Of a stretch of 64,000 bases of DNA, positions 32,874-41,846 are shown in pieces (position 1 is the first letter of the stretch; every line of letters starts with the position of its first letter). The stretch comes from Geovibrio ferrireducens (GTDB lineage Bacteria > Chrysiogenota > Deferribacteres > Deferribacterales > Geovibrionaceae), in the NCBI RefSeq assembly GCF_026226615.1, contig NZ_JAJAPB010000005.1, positions 1-64,000 on the forward strand. Reading direction: 5' to 3'. The position numbers were made by a program, and so were the translations under genes. The notes beneath the pieces were generated by a model. It ran no database searches, was not told the origin of the DNA, and worked only from the letters and a program-made list of their open reading frames with translations.

Positions 32874-35405
32874 TTACGCCTTCTCGATTTTCACGCCGCA
32901 AAGACCGCCGTTTCTTGCTGTCGCTCCGGTGAGCCTGTCGTAGTCGGCGGGGATGAGCTCATTGTTGTTAAACGTGTAAGCCTCTTTACCGAACTTTTTG
33001 GAAGCTACCTTGCCGTATGCCCAATGACCCTGACCGTAAGCCTTTGCCACTGTTCCGGGGCGTATCCCCTCCCAGTAGCGCACCTTGGTGAGGAATGTGC
33101 CGGACACGGAAGATATTTTTGCCGTTCCGCCGTCAGTGATGCCGAGTTTCTGAGCATCCGCAGGGTTCATCTTGAGAACGTCCTCCCAGCTTGCATCGCC
33201 CGCATCAACCTTTTTGAACTCCATGTACCATGTACAGTTGGCGCTTCTCCCTTCCCTGTTCAGCCTTGACTTGTGGTCAATGAAAGTGAAGGGATATTCC
33301 TCTCTGCTGCCGTAGCGGAAGGGTGATTCATAGTGCGGTACAAATGCTTTTTCGCCTCTGGCCTCGTAGTTGCAGGCTTCAAGAACCTTGTCCACATCAA
33401 CTTTGTTGTTTGCTGCATGCTCATTGAGAGCTTTTTTAAGCGTTTCACTGTAGAACTCAAATTTCTGAGTCGCGGTTTTGTATTTGCCCCAGCGCCCTTT
33501 GAATTTGTAAGGAGCAGAGTTCCACACGCCGACCTCTTTAAATTTTTCCCATGAGCCGATTACATCGCCCTGTGCGGGGTCTGTATTTGCCCATGCGGGC
33601 TGGGTGTAGTATTTCACTGCATTTACGGCAAATTCTTTCTCGTTTTCGGGAAGTTTGCCAGTTTCAACATCCCTGAACTCATTGGTGTAGAACTCAAGAA
33701 GCTTTGTAAAACCTCTTTCGGCAAATTTTTTCGCCAGAAGATAAGGGATTTCAGTTTCATCATCCTTACAGTCCCACACAGGCTTGATAACAGGCTGAAG
33801 AATAGTGCTGTAGCTGAACTGGCCGCCTTTGTTTTTCAGGTATGCCCATTTTTCGGCAGCGGACTGGGTTGCGGGCAGAACAATGTCAGCAAACATTGTA
33901 AGCTCGGAGGCATGGGTTGTGAGATGGACATAGAAGATTTCGTTCTCAGTGAACATCTTTTCCCATCTCTGAGCGCCTGTGCCGGAGAAGGGGAAGTTAT
34001 TCATATAACCGAGACCCATTTTTATATCATACGGATCTTTAGCCATTATGGCATCAGGCAGGTTGTTGGTGATAACTCCTGAGCCGGGCTTACCGCTGGC
34101 CATTGCGGGAAATTTCAGTGTTCCCCTCTGGTCTATCTTCTTATTCTTTTTCTTGGCGGTTTCATCAAGGTAGTCATCAAGCTTCTGAAGACCGTTGCCG
34201 AGAATTTTGGCTCCTGCCATATGCCCGCCTATGTTGTCGCTGCTGCCCATGAGTCCGCTGAGAGCGTGAACAGCCATTGCAGAGTATGTTCCTCTCACGT
34301 GCATAGCCGCACCCGGCCCAAGCCAAACCACAACGTTGGGAGCTGCTTTTGCCATATCCCTTGCCGTCTGGTAAATCTTGGAGGCGGGAATACCGCAGAG
34401 CTTCTCAGCCCATTCGGGAGTTTTGTCTTTAAGCTCAATGTTCCACCATTTAACAAGACCGTTGGTCTGGATCTCCTTAAATGCATCCTCAGCCACGGTT
34501 TCACCCTTTTTGAAGCGGTTTGCCCCGTCCGTGAAGTCACCGACATAGTCTTTATACCAAAGACCCTCAGTGAGTATAACGTGAGCCATGGCAACAGCAA
34601 GTGCTCCGTCCTCACCGGGAAGAACAGGAAGCCAGTCATGCGCTTTTGCAGACGAGCCGTTCATTTTGGGATCAACCACCACAACCTTGGCACGGTCAAG
34701 CACTTCACCGAACATTTTAATTGTGTAGGGAACCTGACGGTTTGAGCTGAGAGGATCAAGACCCCAGATCAGCATGAACTTGGTATTGATCATATCGTAA
34801 TCGCGGTAGTCCCAGAGGCCTTCTGTGAAGAATGCGCCGGATTTCTCAGCCTCGGCACAGATAGATGAGTGGCTTATATTGTTGGGAGAACCGTATATCT
34901 TTGTCATCGCATCATAAAGAAGAACATTCATGTGCGTGTATCGTCCGCGGTTCAGCATGTATTTGTGGGCCTCGCCTTTGTTGCGCAGCTCCATCATTTT
35001 ATCAGCAATAGTGTTGAGAGCCTCGTCCCATGAAATGGGAACAAATTTGGGATCAACGCCCCTGCCTTTTTTGGGGTTAGTCCTCTTCATCGGAACCTTA
35101 ACCCTGTCAGGGTCATAAACCTGCTGAAGAATAAGGTGCGCTCTGGGGCAGCATGTGCCTTCGTTGGACTTGCTGTTGGAGTTGCCGCGCACCTTCACGG
35201 CTCTTCCGTCCTGAACAAAAATCTGTATGGGGTCCCATGTTGTGCAGCCCTGACAGGATGTGGAAATCCATTTGCCGGGAGCCTCGCCTATTTTCTTTTC
35301 GCCTTTTGCCGGGGCAAGGGCGTTGCCGGAAACACCGCAGCCCACCGCGGCTATGGCACCTGCGGCGGCGGAAGCTTTAATAAAATTCCTTCTGCTTATA
35401 CGCAT
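32874..35405 (-). CDS. arrA: Respiratory arsenate reductase catalytic subunit
   Basis: An 843-residue periplasmic molybdoenzyme that reduces arsenate to arsenite. The Tat signal is SRRNFIKA. RGRY (153-156), the arsenate-site motif of ArrA, is present, as is ISHSSICAEAEKSG with molybdenum ligand C183. RGRY argues for ArrA over ArxA. Long blocks match ArrA as I know it (NPKKGRGVDPKFVPISWD, KIDQRGTLKFPA, FGQGHWAYG near the end). Oddity: the N-terminal FeS motif reads C51, C54, D58, C86, with the third cysteine replaced by aspartate; the codon is GAC, two changes from TGC. GGAGGAACGG precedes the ATG. Confidence 0.93.
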   Translation of the reverse strand: MRISRRNFIKASAAAGAIAAVGCGVSGNALAPAKGEKKIGEAPGKWISTSCQGCTTWDPIQIFVQDGRAVKVRGNSNSKSNEGTCCPRAHLILQQVYDPDRVKVPMKRTNPKKGRGVDPKFVPISWDEALNTIADKMMELRNKGEAHKYMLNRGRYTHMNVLLYDAMTKIYGSPNNISHSSICAEAEKSGAFFTEGLWDYRDYDMINTKFMLIWGLDPLSSNRQVPYTIKMFGEVLDRAKVVVVDPKMNGSSAKAHDWLPVLPGEDGALAVAMAHVILTEGLWYKDYVGDFTDGANRFKKGETVAEDAFKEIQTNGLVKWWNIELKDKTPEWAEKLCGIPASKIYQTARDMAKAAPNVVVWLGPGAAMHVRGTYSAMAVHALSGLMGSSDNIGGHMAGAKILGNGLQKLDDYLDETAKKKNKKIDQRGTLKFPAMASGKPGSGVITNNLPDAIMAKDPYDIKMGLGYMNNFPFSGTGAQRWEKMFTENEIFYVHLTTHASELTMFADIVLPATQSAAEKWAYLKNKGGQFSYSTILQPVIKPVWDCKDDETEIPYLLAKKFAERGFTKLLEFYTNEFRDVETGKLPENEKEFAVNAVKYYTQPAWANTDPAQGDVIGSWEKFKEVGVWNSAPYKFKGRWGKYKTATQKFEFYSETLKKALNEHAANNKVDVDKVLEACNYEARGEKAFVPHYESPFRYGSREEYPFTFIDHKSRLNREGRSANCTWYMEFKKVDAGDASWEDVLKMNPADAQKLGITDGGTAKISSVSGTFLTKVRYWEGIRPGTVAKAYGQGHWAYGKVASKKFGKEAYTFNNNELIPADYDRLTGATARNGGLCGVKIEKA

Positions 35406-35442
35406 CCGTTCCTCCTTAGTTAAACTGAACTAAATCGTTTAA

Positions 35443-35458
35443 TGCAAAACGGATGCCA
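35443..35458 (-). promoter_or_regulatory. Sigma-54 promoter of the arr operon
   Basis: Read leftward: TGGCATCCGTTTTGCA, with TGGCAT, 5 bases and TTGCA, a near-perfect -24/-12 element. Transcription should start near 35432, about 27 bases before the arrA ATG. An NtrC-type regulator gene lies just upstream. Confidence 0.8.
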
Positions 35459-35509
35459 TGGTTATCATCTATAAAACACTGATAAAACAGAGCAATTAGA
35501 CAAGACTAA

Positions 35510-35545
35510 GTATAGTCAGTATACGATTTCGTATAGAAACTATAC
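35510..35545. promoter_or_regulatory. Three overlapping dyads, likely enhancer of arrA
   Basis: GTATA-GTCAG-TATAC (35510-35524), TATACGA-TT-TCGTATA (35520-35535) and GTATAG-AAA-CTATAC (35531-35545). Their centres are about 10.5 bp apart, so they lie on one face of the helix, 50-100 bp upstream of the sigma-54 promoter. They are the probable binding site of the regulator encoded at 35555-36934. Confidence 0.7.
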
Positions 35546-35554
35546 AAATAAATG

Positions 35555-36934
35555 TTAAATACTTATACCGTACTTTTTCATTTTTGCGTTCAGGGTCACT
35601 CTGGTTATACCGAGCTCCTCCGCTGTGTGCGTAAGATGGTTTGAATTTTTAAGAAGGCTTCTCTCAATGAGTATTTTCTCAAGCTCCTCCACGCTGCTGT
35701 TAAGCGTATCTGACGTGAATTTGGTGAAAAAATATTCGGACACAGCCGAAAATCTGCTTTCAGGTTTTTCAGTTTCCGGCCCCGAAAGCTGAATATCGGA
35801 TTCGGTTATTCTGTTTGAAGAGGAAAGTATCACCGCTTTTTTTATAACGTTCTGCATCTCTCTGATATTTCCCGGCCAAGGATAAGCCCTGAATATATCA
35901 ACCACCTCCCTGTCTATGCAGCAGATGCTTTTTTCTGCCTCGCGGGCATATTTCGCTGTGAAAAAAGCGGCAAGCTGCGGTATGTCATCCGTTCTTTCCC
36001 TTAATGGCGGCAGCTTTATATCCACAACATTCAGCCTGTAAAACAGATCGGAACGAAATTCTCCGGCGGCAATGAGTTCCGCGATGTTCCTGTTTGTGGC
36101 GGAAACAATGCGGACATCCACATGAACAGGCTTATTTGAGCCCAGCTTCTCGATTGTGCCGTTCTGGAGCACTCTCAGCATTTTAGACTGAAGCTCAACA
36201 GGCAGTTCGCCTATCTCGTCCAGAAAAAGGGTTCCGGTGTGAGCAGCCTCAAACTTGCCTGTTCTGTCCTGATGGGCTCCGGTGAAGGCTCCTTTCACAT
36301 AGCCGAAAAGTTCGCTCTCAAGCAGTTCACGGGGGATAGCCGCGCAGTTAATCACCACAAAAGGCTTATCCCTCCGGTGGCTCCGTTCGTGAACAAGACC
36401 GGCTATCAGCTCTTTGCCCGTACCGCTTTCTCCGGTTATGAAAACAGGGGTGTTCGAGTTTGCAACAGTGGCAATCAGTTTAAAAACATCACGGATTTTG
36501 CGTGATGAACCCACAAAAGCGGAGTCTCTCTCTTCTGTCTCCTCCACAGCAAGAGCATCCTCCCCGCAGGAAACCTTATCAGGACGGGCATACTTTTCTA
36601 TACAGTCGGTAAGCTCCTCATAATCAACCGGCTTCACAAGGAAATCCGCTGCTCCGAGCTTAAACGAATCAAGCACTGTATCGCTTGTGCCGAAAGCTGT
36701 CAGCATAACCACAGGAACCGCACGGGAGAGCTCCTTTATTTTTTCCAGAACCTCAAGACCGTTCTCCGAGCCAAGCCTGTAATCCAGCAGAATAAGACTG
36801 CAGCTTTCTGTATTCAGGTACTCGAAAGCCTCCTCAGAGGAAAAAGCGGTGGAAACGGAATATCTGCCTGAAAGAACCCGCTTCATGCCGTAGCACAGGG
36901 ATGTATCATCGTCAATTATCAGTATCTTTTTCAT
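35555..36934 (-). CDS. NtrC-family response regulator for arr
   Basis: A 459-residue three-domain regulator. The receiver (1-120) has DDD at 8-10, Asp in LILLDYRLG and Lys in LVKPV. The AAA+ domain (about 145-380) has [14 protein letters not shown] and LFLDEIGELP. A Fis-type HTH ends the protein (AEELGITRVTLNAKMKK). It activates sigma-54 promoters when phosphorylated. It overlaps the kinase gene by 23 bases and lies directly upstream of the arrA promoter, so it is probably the ArrR equivalent. Confidence 0.92.
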   Translation of the reverse strand: MKKILIIDDDTSLCYGMKRVLSGRYSVSTAFSSEEAFEYLNTESCSLILLDYRLGSENGLEVLEKIKELSRAVPVVMLTAFGTSDTVLDSFKLGAADFLVKPVDYEELTDCIEKYARPDKVSCGEDALAVEETEERDSAFVGSSRKIRDVFKLIATVANSNTPVFITGESGTGKELIAGLVHERSHRRDKPFVVINCAAIPRELLESELFGYVKGAFTGAHQDRTGKFEAAHTGTLFLDEIGELPVELQSKMLRVLQNGTIEKLGSNKPVHVDVRIVSATNRNIAELIAAGEFRSDLFYRLNVVDIKLPPLRERTDDIPQLAAFFTAKYAREAEKSICCIDREVVDIFRAYPWPGNIREMQNVIKKAVILSSSNRITESDIQLSGPETEKPESRFSAVSEYFFTKFTSDTLNSSVEELEKILIERSLLKNSNHLTHTAEELGITRVTLNAKMKKYGISI

Positions 36935-38291
36935 AATCCTTCACTTTTATAATGAATTTTGCACCGCCGGAGTATGCCTTGTCCAGCTCAAGTCCGCCGC
37001 CGAGAATCTCCAGAATCATTTCAGTGTATGTCAGTCCCAGCCCTGTTCCGGTCGCCTTTGAGGTGTAAAACGGCATAAAAATTTTAGACTGTTTCTCCTG
37101 CGGGATTCCGCACCCGTTGTCAGAAATTTCAAACACCACAAATCCGTTTTCCCGTCCGAAGCCGAAATTTACTTTCGTAGCCCCTGCCTCGGAAGAGTTG
37201 TGAACCATGCTGATCAACACCTGATAAAGCTTTTCCGGATCGCTGACAAAACTTATGTTGCCGCCTGCCTGAACCGATGCGGTAAGACTGTCTTTAAATC
37301 TGCTTTTTATATACTGCACAAGATAAGCTGTCACAGCATGGGCGGACGTTTCCTCAAGCCTTACCTCCATGGGGCGGGAAAGGCTGAGAAAGTCGTTAAG
37401 TGTCGCCACTATTCTGTCCGACTCCTTGCGCATAACCGCCAGATCCTCTGCTGAATGAGGATCTGAATGGTTCTCTTTAAGGCTCATGGAGAGCAGATTG
37501 ATTGTCATAATCGGATTTTTCAGCTCGTGGGCAAGCCCCGCAGCCATTGTGCCCACAGTCGCAAGCCTTTCACTCCTCTTAAGCTGCTCGCTTTGAAGGT
37601 AGATCTCATTCAAGGCATCTTTGAGCGTGCGTGACATATTCCCCAGAGTTTCCGCCAGCGCCTTTATCTCTGTTGTTGCATACTTATCCGTCTCAATCTT
37701 TTCCGGCAGGTTGTCGAGAGTAAACTTGTTTATCTCATGAGAGAGGGAAAGGAGCGGCTTTGTAATAAAAACGGATATTTTTGTGGCAAAAACAAGACCT
37801 ATTCCCAGAAGAATCAGGAAAAAAAAGCAGGTTTCCACAAACTGAAGCGCAACGGCACTGTTCACATAAGCGCTGTTCAGAACGTACACCACTTCGCCGA
37901 TCACTTCGTTTTTTGCAAGTATTTTATATTCGAAATACCATCCGCTGCGCATGGATTCATCCCATCCGCCCTGCGTGAGAGCATCCACAACAAGGTGTCC
38001 GCCACTGTCAAAAAGGTAGACGTTTTTTATAAACTCGTGGGCATCCGTGGAGGCCTTCAGCAGAGAATACATATCATATATATTGTCATAAAGCATAGCT
38101 TCGGAGATGTAAGACTCAATGACCTTATGCTGGCTTGCGAGAGTGTTTTCCGCTCCTTTTCGTATAAACTGGTACTGAAAGGAGGTGACTATGGCAAGCT
38201 CAAGCACCATGGCGGAAATGCCCAGAAAAATTATAAGCAGAAGAACCCTGTTTCTGAATGAATCGGGGATGAATCTAGCGGGAACGCGCAT
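36912..38291 (-). CDS. Sensor histidine kinase for arr
   Basis: A 459-residue membrane kinase. TM1 is at about 15-40, a periplasmic region at about 41-150, TM2 at about 151-172, then HAMP, HisKA with LAHELKNPIMTI (NtrB/ArrS type) and a HATPase with DNGCGIP and GTGLGLTY. It overlaps the upstream binding-protein gene by 17 bases and the regulator by 23, so the three are one translationally coupled unit. It probably receives the arsenic signal from the PhnD-like binding protein. Confidence 0.9.
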   Translation of the reverse strand: MRVPARFIPDSFRNRVLLLIIFLGISAMVLELAIVTSFQYQFIRKGAENTLASQHKVIESYISEAMLYDNIYDMYSLLKASTDAHEFIKNVYLFDSGGHLVVDALTQGGWDESMRSGWYFEYKILAKNEVIGEVVYVLNSAYVNSAVALQFVETCFFFLILLGIGLVFATKISVFITKPLLSLSHEINKFTLDNLPEKIETDKYATTEIKALAETLGNMSRTLKDALNEIYLQSEQLKRSERLATVGTMAAGLAHELKNPIMTINLLSMSLKENHSDPHSAEDLAVMRKESDRIVATLNDFLSLSRPMEVRLEETSAHAVTAYLVQYIKSRFKDSLTASVQAGGNISFVSDPEKLYQVLISMVHNSSEAGATKVNFGFGRENGFVVFEISDNGCGIPQEKQSKIFMPFYTSKATGTGLGLTYTEMILEILGGGLELDKAYSGGAKFIIKVKDYEKDTDN

Positions 38292-39141
38292 CTAAAAACT
38301 TCTTCATCTCTATCATGCTGTCCAGACTGTGGCTGTCCGGCGGAATCAGTCTGTCTACAAGAATACCGCCGAGTATTTTCCGCCCGTCATCATCCTTGTG
38401 CATGTTTGTCAGAACATTCTGCATCCTTTTAAACAGCTTATCGGGAACCTTGCCTGAGGCGACTATGGGAGGAGCCAGAAACTCAGGGGAAATATCAATG
38501 ATGCGGATATTCGCCACCTTTTCGGGGTATTTTTCCCTGAAATACTCAAAGATAAGACTGTCCACCGCCGCACCCGCCACCACCCCGCTGTTCACAAGAA
38601 AAATGGATTTGTCGTGGTTGCCGGTATAGTAAACCTTTGAGAAGTAACGGTCAGGGTTATGATTGGTGTTCTTTGCAATAAGATATGTCGGATAAAGCGC
38701 TCCGCTGTTGGAGAGGCTGCCTGTAAAGGCGAATGTCTGCCCTTTGAGCTCATCTACAGACTTAATACCTGATTTTTCAGAAACTATTATGTACGAATGA
38801 TAAGACGATTTGCCCCTCACAACCGGAATGGCAAGAACCTTATAATCTTTTTCATTCAGGTCAAGAAGGGCGCCGGTACAGACAGTAGCCACATCCACCT
38901 CTCCTTCCCTTATCATTGAGTTCATTTTGGCATAGCTGTCCTTCTGAAAGAACGCAACCTTCATACTAAGCTTTTTACCGAGATAATCGCTGAGCGCACT
39001 GTACTGACTGTAGCTTTCGCCCGGTGAAATAACCGAGGCAACACCGAAATGAATAGTGTCCTTTTCCTGTGCGTTTGCATAAACTGCGGATAATAGAAAT
39101 ATAAACAATGCTGTAAATGAAATATACACGGCTGTTTTCAT
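38275..39141 (-). CDS. PhnD-like periplasmic oxyanion sensor (ArrT/AioX-like)
   Basis: A 288-residue exported binding protein of the phosphate/phosphonate-binding PhnD family, with a signal peptide (1-24, ending ANA). Typical features include FGVASVISPGESYSQYSALSDYL and FTGSLSNSGALYPTYLIA. The mature protein has one cysteine, C88 in VATVCTGAL, near where AioX carries its arsenite-binding cysteine. First gene of the kinase-regulator operon, it is more likely a sensor than a transporter subunit; no permease is present. Confidence 0.85.
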   Translation of the reverse strand: MKTAVYISFTALFIFLLSAVYANAQEKDTIHFGVASVISPGESYSQYSALSDYLGKKLSMKVAFFQKDSYAKMNSMIREGEVDVATVCTGALLDLNEKDYKVLAIPVVRGKSSYHSYIIVSEKSGIKSVDELKGQTFAFTGSLSNSGALYPTYLIAKNTNHNPDRYFSKVYYTGNHDKSIFLVNSGVVAGAAVDSLIFEYFREKYPEKVANIRIIDISPEFLAPPIVASGKVPDKLFKRMQNVLTNMHKDDDGRKILGGILVDRLIPPDSHSLDSMIEMKKFLDARSR

Positions 39142-39268
39142 AGGTTTTTCTCCTAAAGCAGGTTTGGAGTCAAAACATTCAAAAATGGGGTTCGGGTGGT
39201 TTCCGATTCATTATGATAACCATAAAAATGAGAGAATTGAAAGGATAATTTAGCTGATTAAGCATGCA

Positions 39269-39288
39269 GCCGGAACAGATATTCCGGC
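39269..39288 (-). terminator. Hairpin after arsC
   Basis: GCCGGAA-CAGATA-TTCCGGC, a perfect 7-bp stem 14 bases past the arsC stop. No T-run follows, so termination efficiency is uncertain. Confidence 0.4.
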
Positions 39289-39301
39289 CGCACAGAAAGT
39301 T

Positions 39302-39730
39302 TTATACGGTTTTAAGCCACTCCTCAAGCTTTGCCCTTATCATATCCCTTACTTCTCTCGCAGCCTGAAGCTTCTCATCTTGTCCGCCTTCCGCTGCGGA
39401 GGGATCGGGAAATGCCCAGTGGACTCTCTTGACCTCCACACCGGGGAAAAGCGGGCATCTTTCCGCGGCTTCCGCGTCGCAGACAGTTATTATGTAACTG
39501 AATACCTTGCCCGCCTTGAAAAAATCGAAAACACTGTCCACACTGTTTCCGGAAATATCTATCCCTGTCTCCTTCATAGCCTCCACCGCGAACGGATTAA
39601 GCTTACCGGGGGTCAGTCCCGCACTTTCAGCTATGAATCTGTCAGGGGCAATACTGTTGAGCAGGGCTTCCGCCATCTGGCTCCTTGCGCTGTTATGCAC
39701 GCACACAAAAAGAACTTTTTTTCTGGACAT
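39302..39730 (-). CDS. arsC: Arsenate reductase, thioredoxin-coupled
   Basis: A 142-residue low-molecular-weight-phosphatase-fold ArsC. The catalytic loop is C10-VHNSA-R16-S; the shuttle cysteines are C84 and C92 in [23 protein letters not shown] follows, as in thioredoxin-linked ArsC. It reduces cytoplasmic arsenate for export by Acr3, separate from respiratory ArrA. ATG 39730 follows CGGAGGAG; the 27 upstream codons in frame are rejected because the phosphatase loop would then lie too far in. It is divergent from arsM. Confidence 0.92.
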   Translation of the reverse strand: MSRKKVLFVCVHNSARSQMAEALLNSIAPDRFIAESAGLTPGKLNPFAVEAMKETGIDISGNSVDSVFDFFKAGKVFSYIITVCDAEAAERCPLFPGVEVKRVHWAFPDPSAAEGGQDEKLQAAREVRDMIRAKLEEWLKTV

Positions 39731-39778
39731 GGCTCCTCCGAAATATGACTTATTTTTAACTTGCTTTTCCGCTGCTTC

Positions 39779-39798
39779 ATTTCTATAAATATAGAAAT
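39779..39798. promoter_or_regulatory. Palindromic operator between arsC and arsM
   Basis: ATTTCTATA-AA-TATAGAAAT: perfect 9-base arms in the 119-bp gap between divergent arsC and arsM. Position and symmetry fit an ArsR-type operator controlling both directions. No arsR gene is in the window. Confidence 0.6.
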
Positions 39799-39849
39799 AA
39801 GAAATTCTCATGAAGAATACAAATAAATGTCAAAAGTTTCGGAGGCAGT

Positions 39850-40650
39850 ATGAGCCAAAGCGGTAAAGACGGAATAAGAGCAGCAGTGAGAAATAATTAC
39901 AGAAAATTTGCCGTAGCGGAGCCGGCCGGGTGCGGATGCGAGACTGAATCATGCTGCGGCAGCGGAAAAACTGCGGACGCAGAATCAATTTCCGTTGTCC
40001 TCGGCTACTCCGCTGAAGAGCTGGCATCCATTCCGAAAAGCGCCAATCTTGGATTGGGCTGCGGCAATCCCATAGCCGAAGCGGAGCTGAAAACAGGTGA
40101 AACCGTTCTGGACTTAGGCAGCGGAGGGGGTATTGACTGCTTTCTCGCCGCCAGAGCCGTAGGCACGGACGGGCAGGTGATAGGTGTGGACATGACGCCT
40201 GAGATGATAAGCAAGGCACGCAAAACAGCGGGGGAAAACGGCTTCGGCAATGTTGATTTCCGTCTGGGCGAGATTGAAAACCTACCCGCAGGGGACTCCA
40301 CAGTTGATGTAATAATCTCCAACTGCGTAATAAACCTTTCGCCTGATAAGGAAAAAGTTTTCAGGGAATGCTTCCGTGTTCTGAAAAAAGGCGGGAGAAT
40401 CGCCGTTTCGGACATAGTGGCAACAGCCGAACTGCCGGAAGAGGTTAAAAATAATCTTGCGATGTACACCGGCTGCATGGCAGGGGCAGCCCACATCGGC
40501 AAGCTTGAGGAAATGATGCGCAGAAGCGGGTTCAGCAGCATAAATATAACGCCAAAGGATGAAAGCCGTGAGTTTATCTCAGAGTGGTCTCCGGGCAGCA
40601 GCATAGAAGACTATGTGGTATCCGCAGTGATTAAAGCCGTTAAACAATAA
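39850..40650 (+). CDS. arsM: Arsenite S-adenosylmethionine methyltransferase
   Basis: A 266-residue methyltransferase. The SAM motif is [12 protein letters not shown] (86-97). The three arsenite-binding cysteines of ArsM are found at C71 (GLGCGNP), C159 (SNCVINL) and C209 (YTGCMAG). It adds methyl groups to arsenite, giving methylarsenicals. An extra cysteine cluster ([10 protein letters not shown], 27-36) precedes the core. GGAGGCAGT precedes the ATG; acr3 follows after a 10-base gap. Confidence 0.93.
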   Translation: MSQSGKDGIRAAVRNNYRKFAVAEPAGCGCETESCCGSGKTADAESISVVLGYSAEELASIPKSANLGLGCGNPIAEAELKTGETVLDLGSGGGIDCFLAARAVGTDGQVIGVDMTPEMISKARKTAGENGFGNVDFRLGEIENLPAGDSTVDVIISNCVINLSPDKEKVFRECFRVLKKGGRIAVSDIVATAELPEEVKNNLAMYTGCMAGAAHIGKLEEMMRRSGFSSINITPKDESREFISEWSPGSSIEDYVVSAVIKAVKQ

Positions 40651-40660
40651 GGAGAAATTG

Positions 40661-41842
40661 ATGAGCAATGTAAACTGCGCCGATGAACGCAGAATGACAA
40701 GCATATTTGAAAAATACCTTACCCTCTGGGTCGCCCTCTGCATAATCGGCGGCATAGCCCTCGGCAAGATCGCCCCTGAACTGGCGAAAACTCTGGACGG
40801 GATGTCAATCAATGTGAGCGGCACTCCGGTTGTGTCACTGCCGATTGCAGTATGCCTTTTCTTTATGATGTACCCGATTATGGTTAAAATTGATTTTGAA
40901 AAGGTAATCAGAGCGGGCAGAAGCGGCAGACCTGTATTTCTCACCCTCTTTATAAACTGGTGCGTAAAACCATTCACAATGTACATTATCGCCCTTGTAT
41001 TTTTAGGCTTTCTGTTCAGGGGCTTCATAGGTGCTGAGGCGGTGGATCTGGTTAAAATGCCCTTCGGGCTTGACCTTCCCGTGGGCAGTACGCACGGAGC
41101 GGGCACAGTGGTTCTTGCTGACGGAGTCAAAATGCTTGAGATACCCCTCTGGCGGAGCTATTTCGCAGGATGCATTCTTCTGGGTATTGCCCCCTGCACG
41201 GCGATGGTTCTGGTGTGGGGCTACCTTTCAAGGGGAAATGATGGGCTCACCCTTGTCATGGTCGCAATAAATTCTCTCACAATGCTTGTGCTTTACGGAA
41301 TCCTCGGCGGATTCCTCCTCGGCGTGGGCAAGCTTCCCGTTCCGTGGCAGGCACTTCTGCTTTCAGTCGGCGTTTATGTGGCACTGCCTCTTGTCGCGGG
41401 TTATTTTTCCAGAAAGCTGATAATCAGCGCAAAAGGTGAGGAGTGGTTCAGGGAAAAGTTTCTCCACCTGCTCACTCCGGTAACAATCGGCGCTCTCCTG
41501 CTCACCCTTGTGCTGCTTTTCAGCTTCAAGGGGGAGGTTATACTCGCCAACCCGCTGACGATCCTGTGGATCTCAGTTCCGCTGTTCATTCAGACAGTTT
41601 TTATCTTCGCCCTTGGCTACATCGGAGCGAAGATGCTTAAGCTTAAATATGAGGATGCGGCTCCGGCAGCGATGATCGGCGCATCAAACCATTTTGAGGT
41701 TGCAATAGCCACAGCGGTAATGCTGTTCGGGCTCTCTTCCGGAGCGGCTCTTGCCACTGTTGTCGGAGTGCTTATCGAGGTTCCGGTGATGCTTATGCTG
41801 GTCGGGATATGCAAACGGACAGCATCATGGTTTGAGGCATAA
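40661..41842 (+). CDS. acr3: Arsenite efflux permease, Acr3 family
   Basis: A 393-residue inner-membrane carrier with about ten helices. The conserved [12 protein letters not shown] holds the Acr3 cysteine; [13 protein letters not shown] near the end is the usual arsenite-binding helix. It exports arsenite formed by ArsC or imported from ArrA activity. ATG 40661 is preferred over the TTG one codon upstream; AAGGAG lies before it. It converges with the copy 2 operon, with only four bases between stops. Confidence 0.93.
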   Translation: MSNVNCADERRMTSIFEKYLTLWVALCIIGGIALGKIAPELAKTLDGMSINVSGTPVVSLPIAVCLFFMMYPIMVKIDFEKVIRAGRSGRPVFLTLFINWCVKPFTMYIIALVFLGFLFRGFIGAEAVDLVKMPFGLDLPVGSTHGAGTVVLADGVKMLEIPLWRSYFAGCILLGIAPCTAMVLVWGYLSRGNDGLTLVMVAINSLTMLVLYGILGGFLLGVGKLPVPWQALLLSVGVYVALPLVAGYFSRKLIISAKGEEWFREKFLHLLTPVTIGALLLTLVLLFSFKGEVILANPLTILWISVPLFIQTVFIFALGYIGAKMLKLKYEDAAPAAMIGASNHFEVAIATAVMLFGLSSGAALATVVGVLIEVPVMLMLVGICKRTASWFEA

Positions 41843-41846
41843 AATA

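Noticed and set aside
32874-35405. ArrA as an ArxA arsenite oxidase
   Set aside because: The RGRY motif at 153-156 and the ICAEAEKSG ligand region match ArrA; ArxA carries a different motif at the first position.
35456-39225. ATGGTTATCAT shared between the arrA and sensor-operon promoters
   Set aside because: The two copies lie on opposite strands relative to transcription and at different distances, and the match is only 11 bases; chance is not excluded.
40005-40604. 199-codon frame on the minus strand
   Set aside because: Antisense to arsM, which has all expected motifs.
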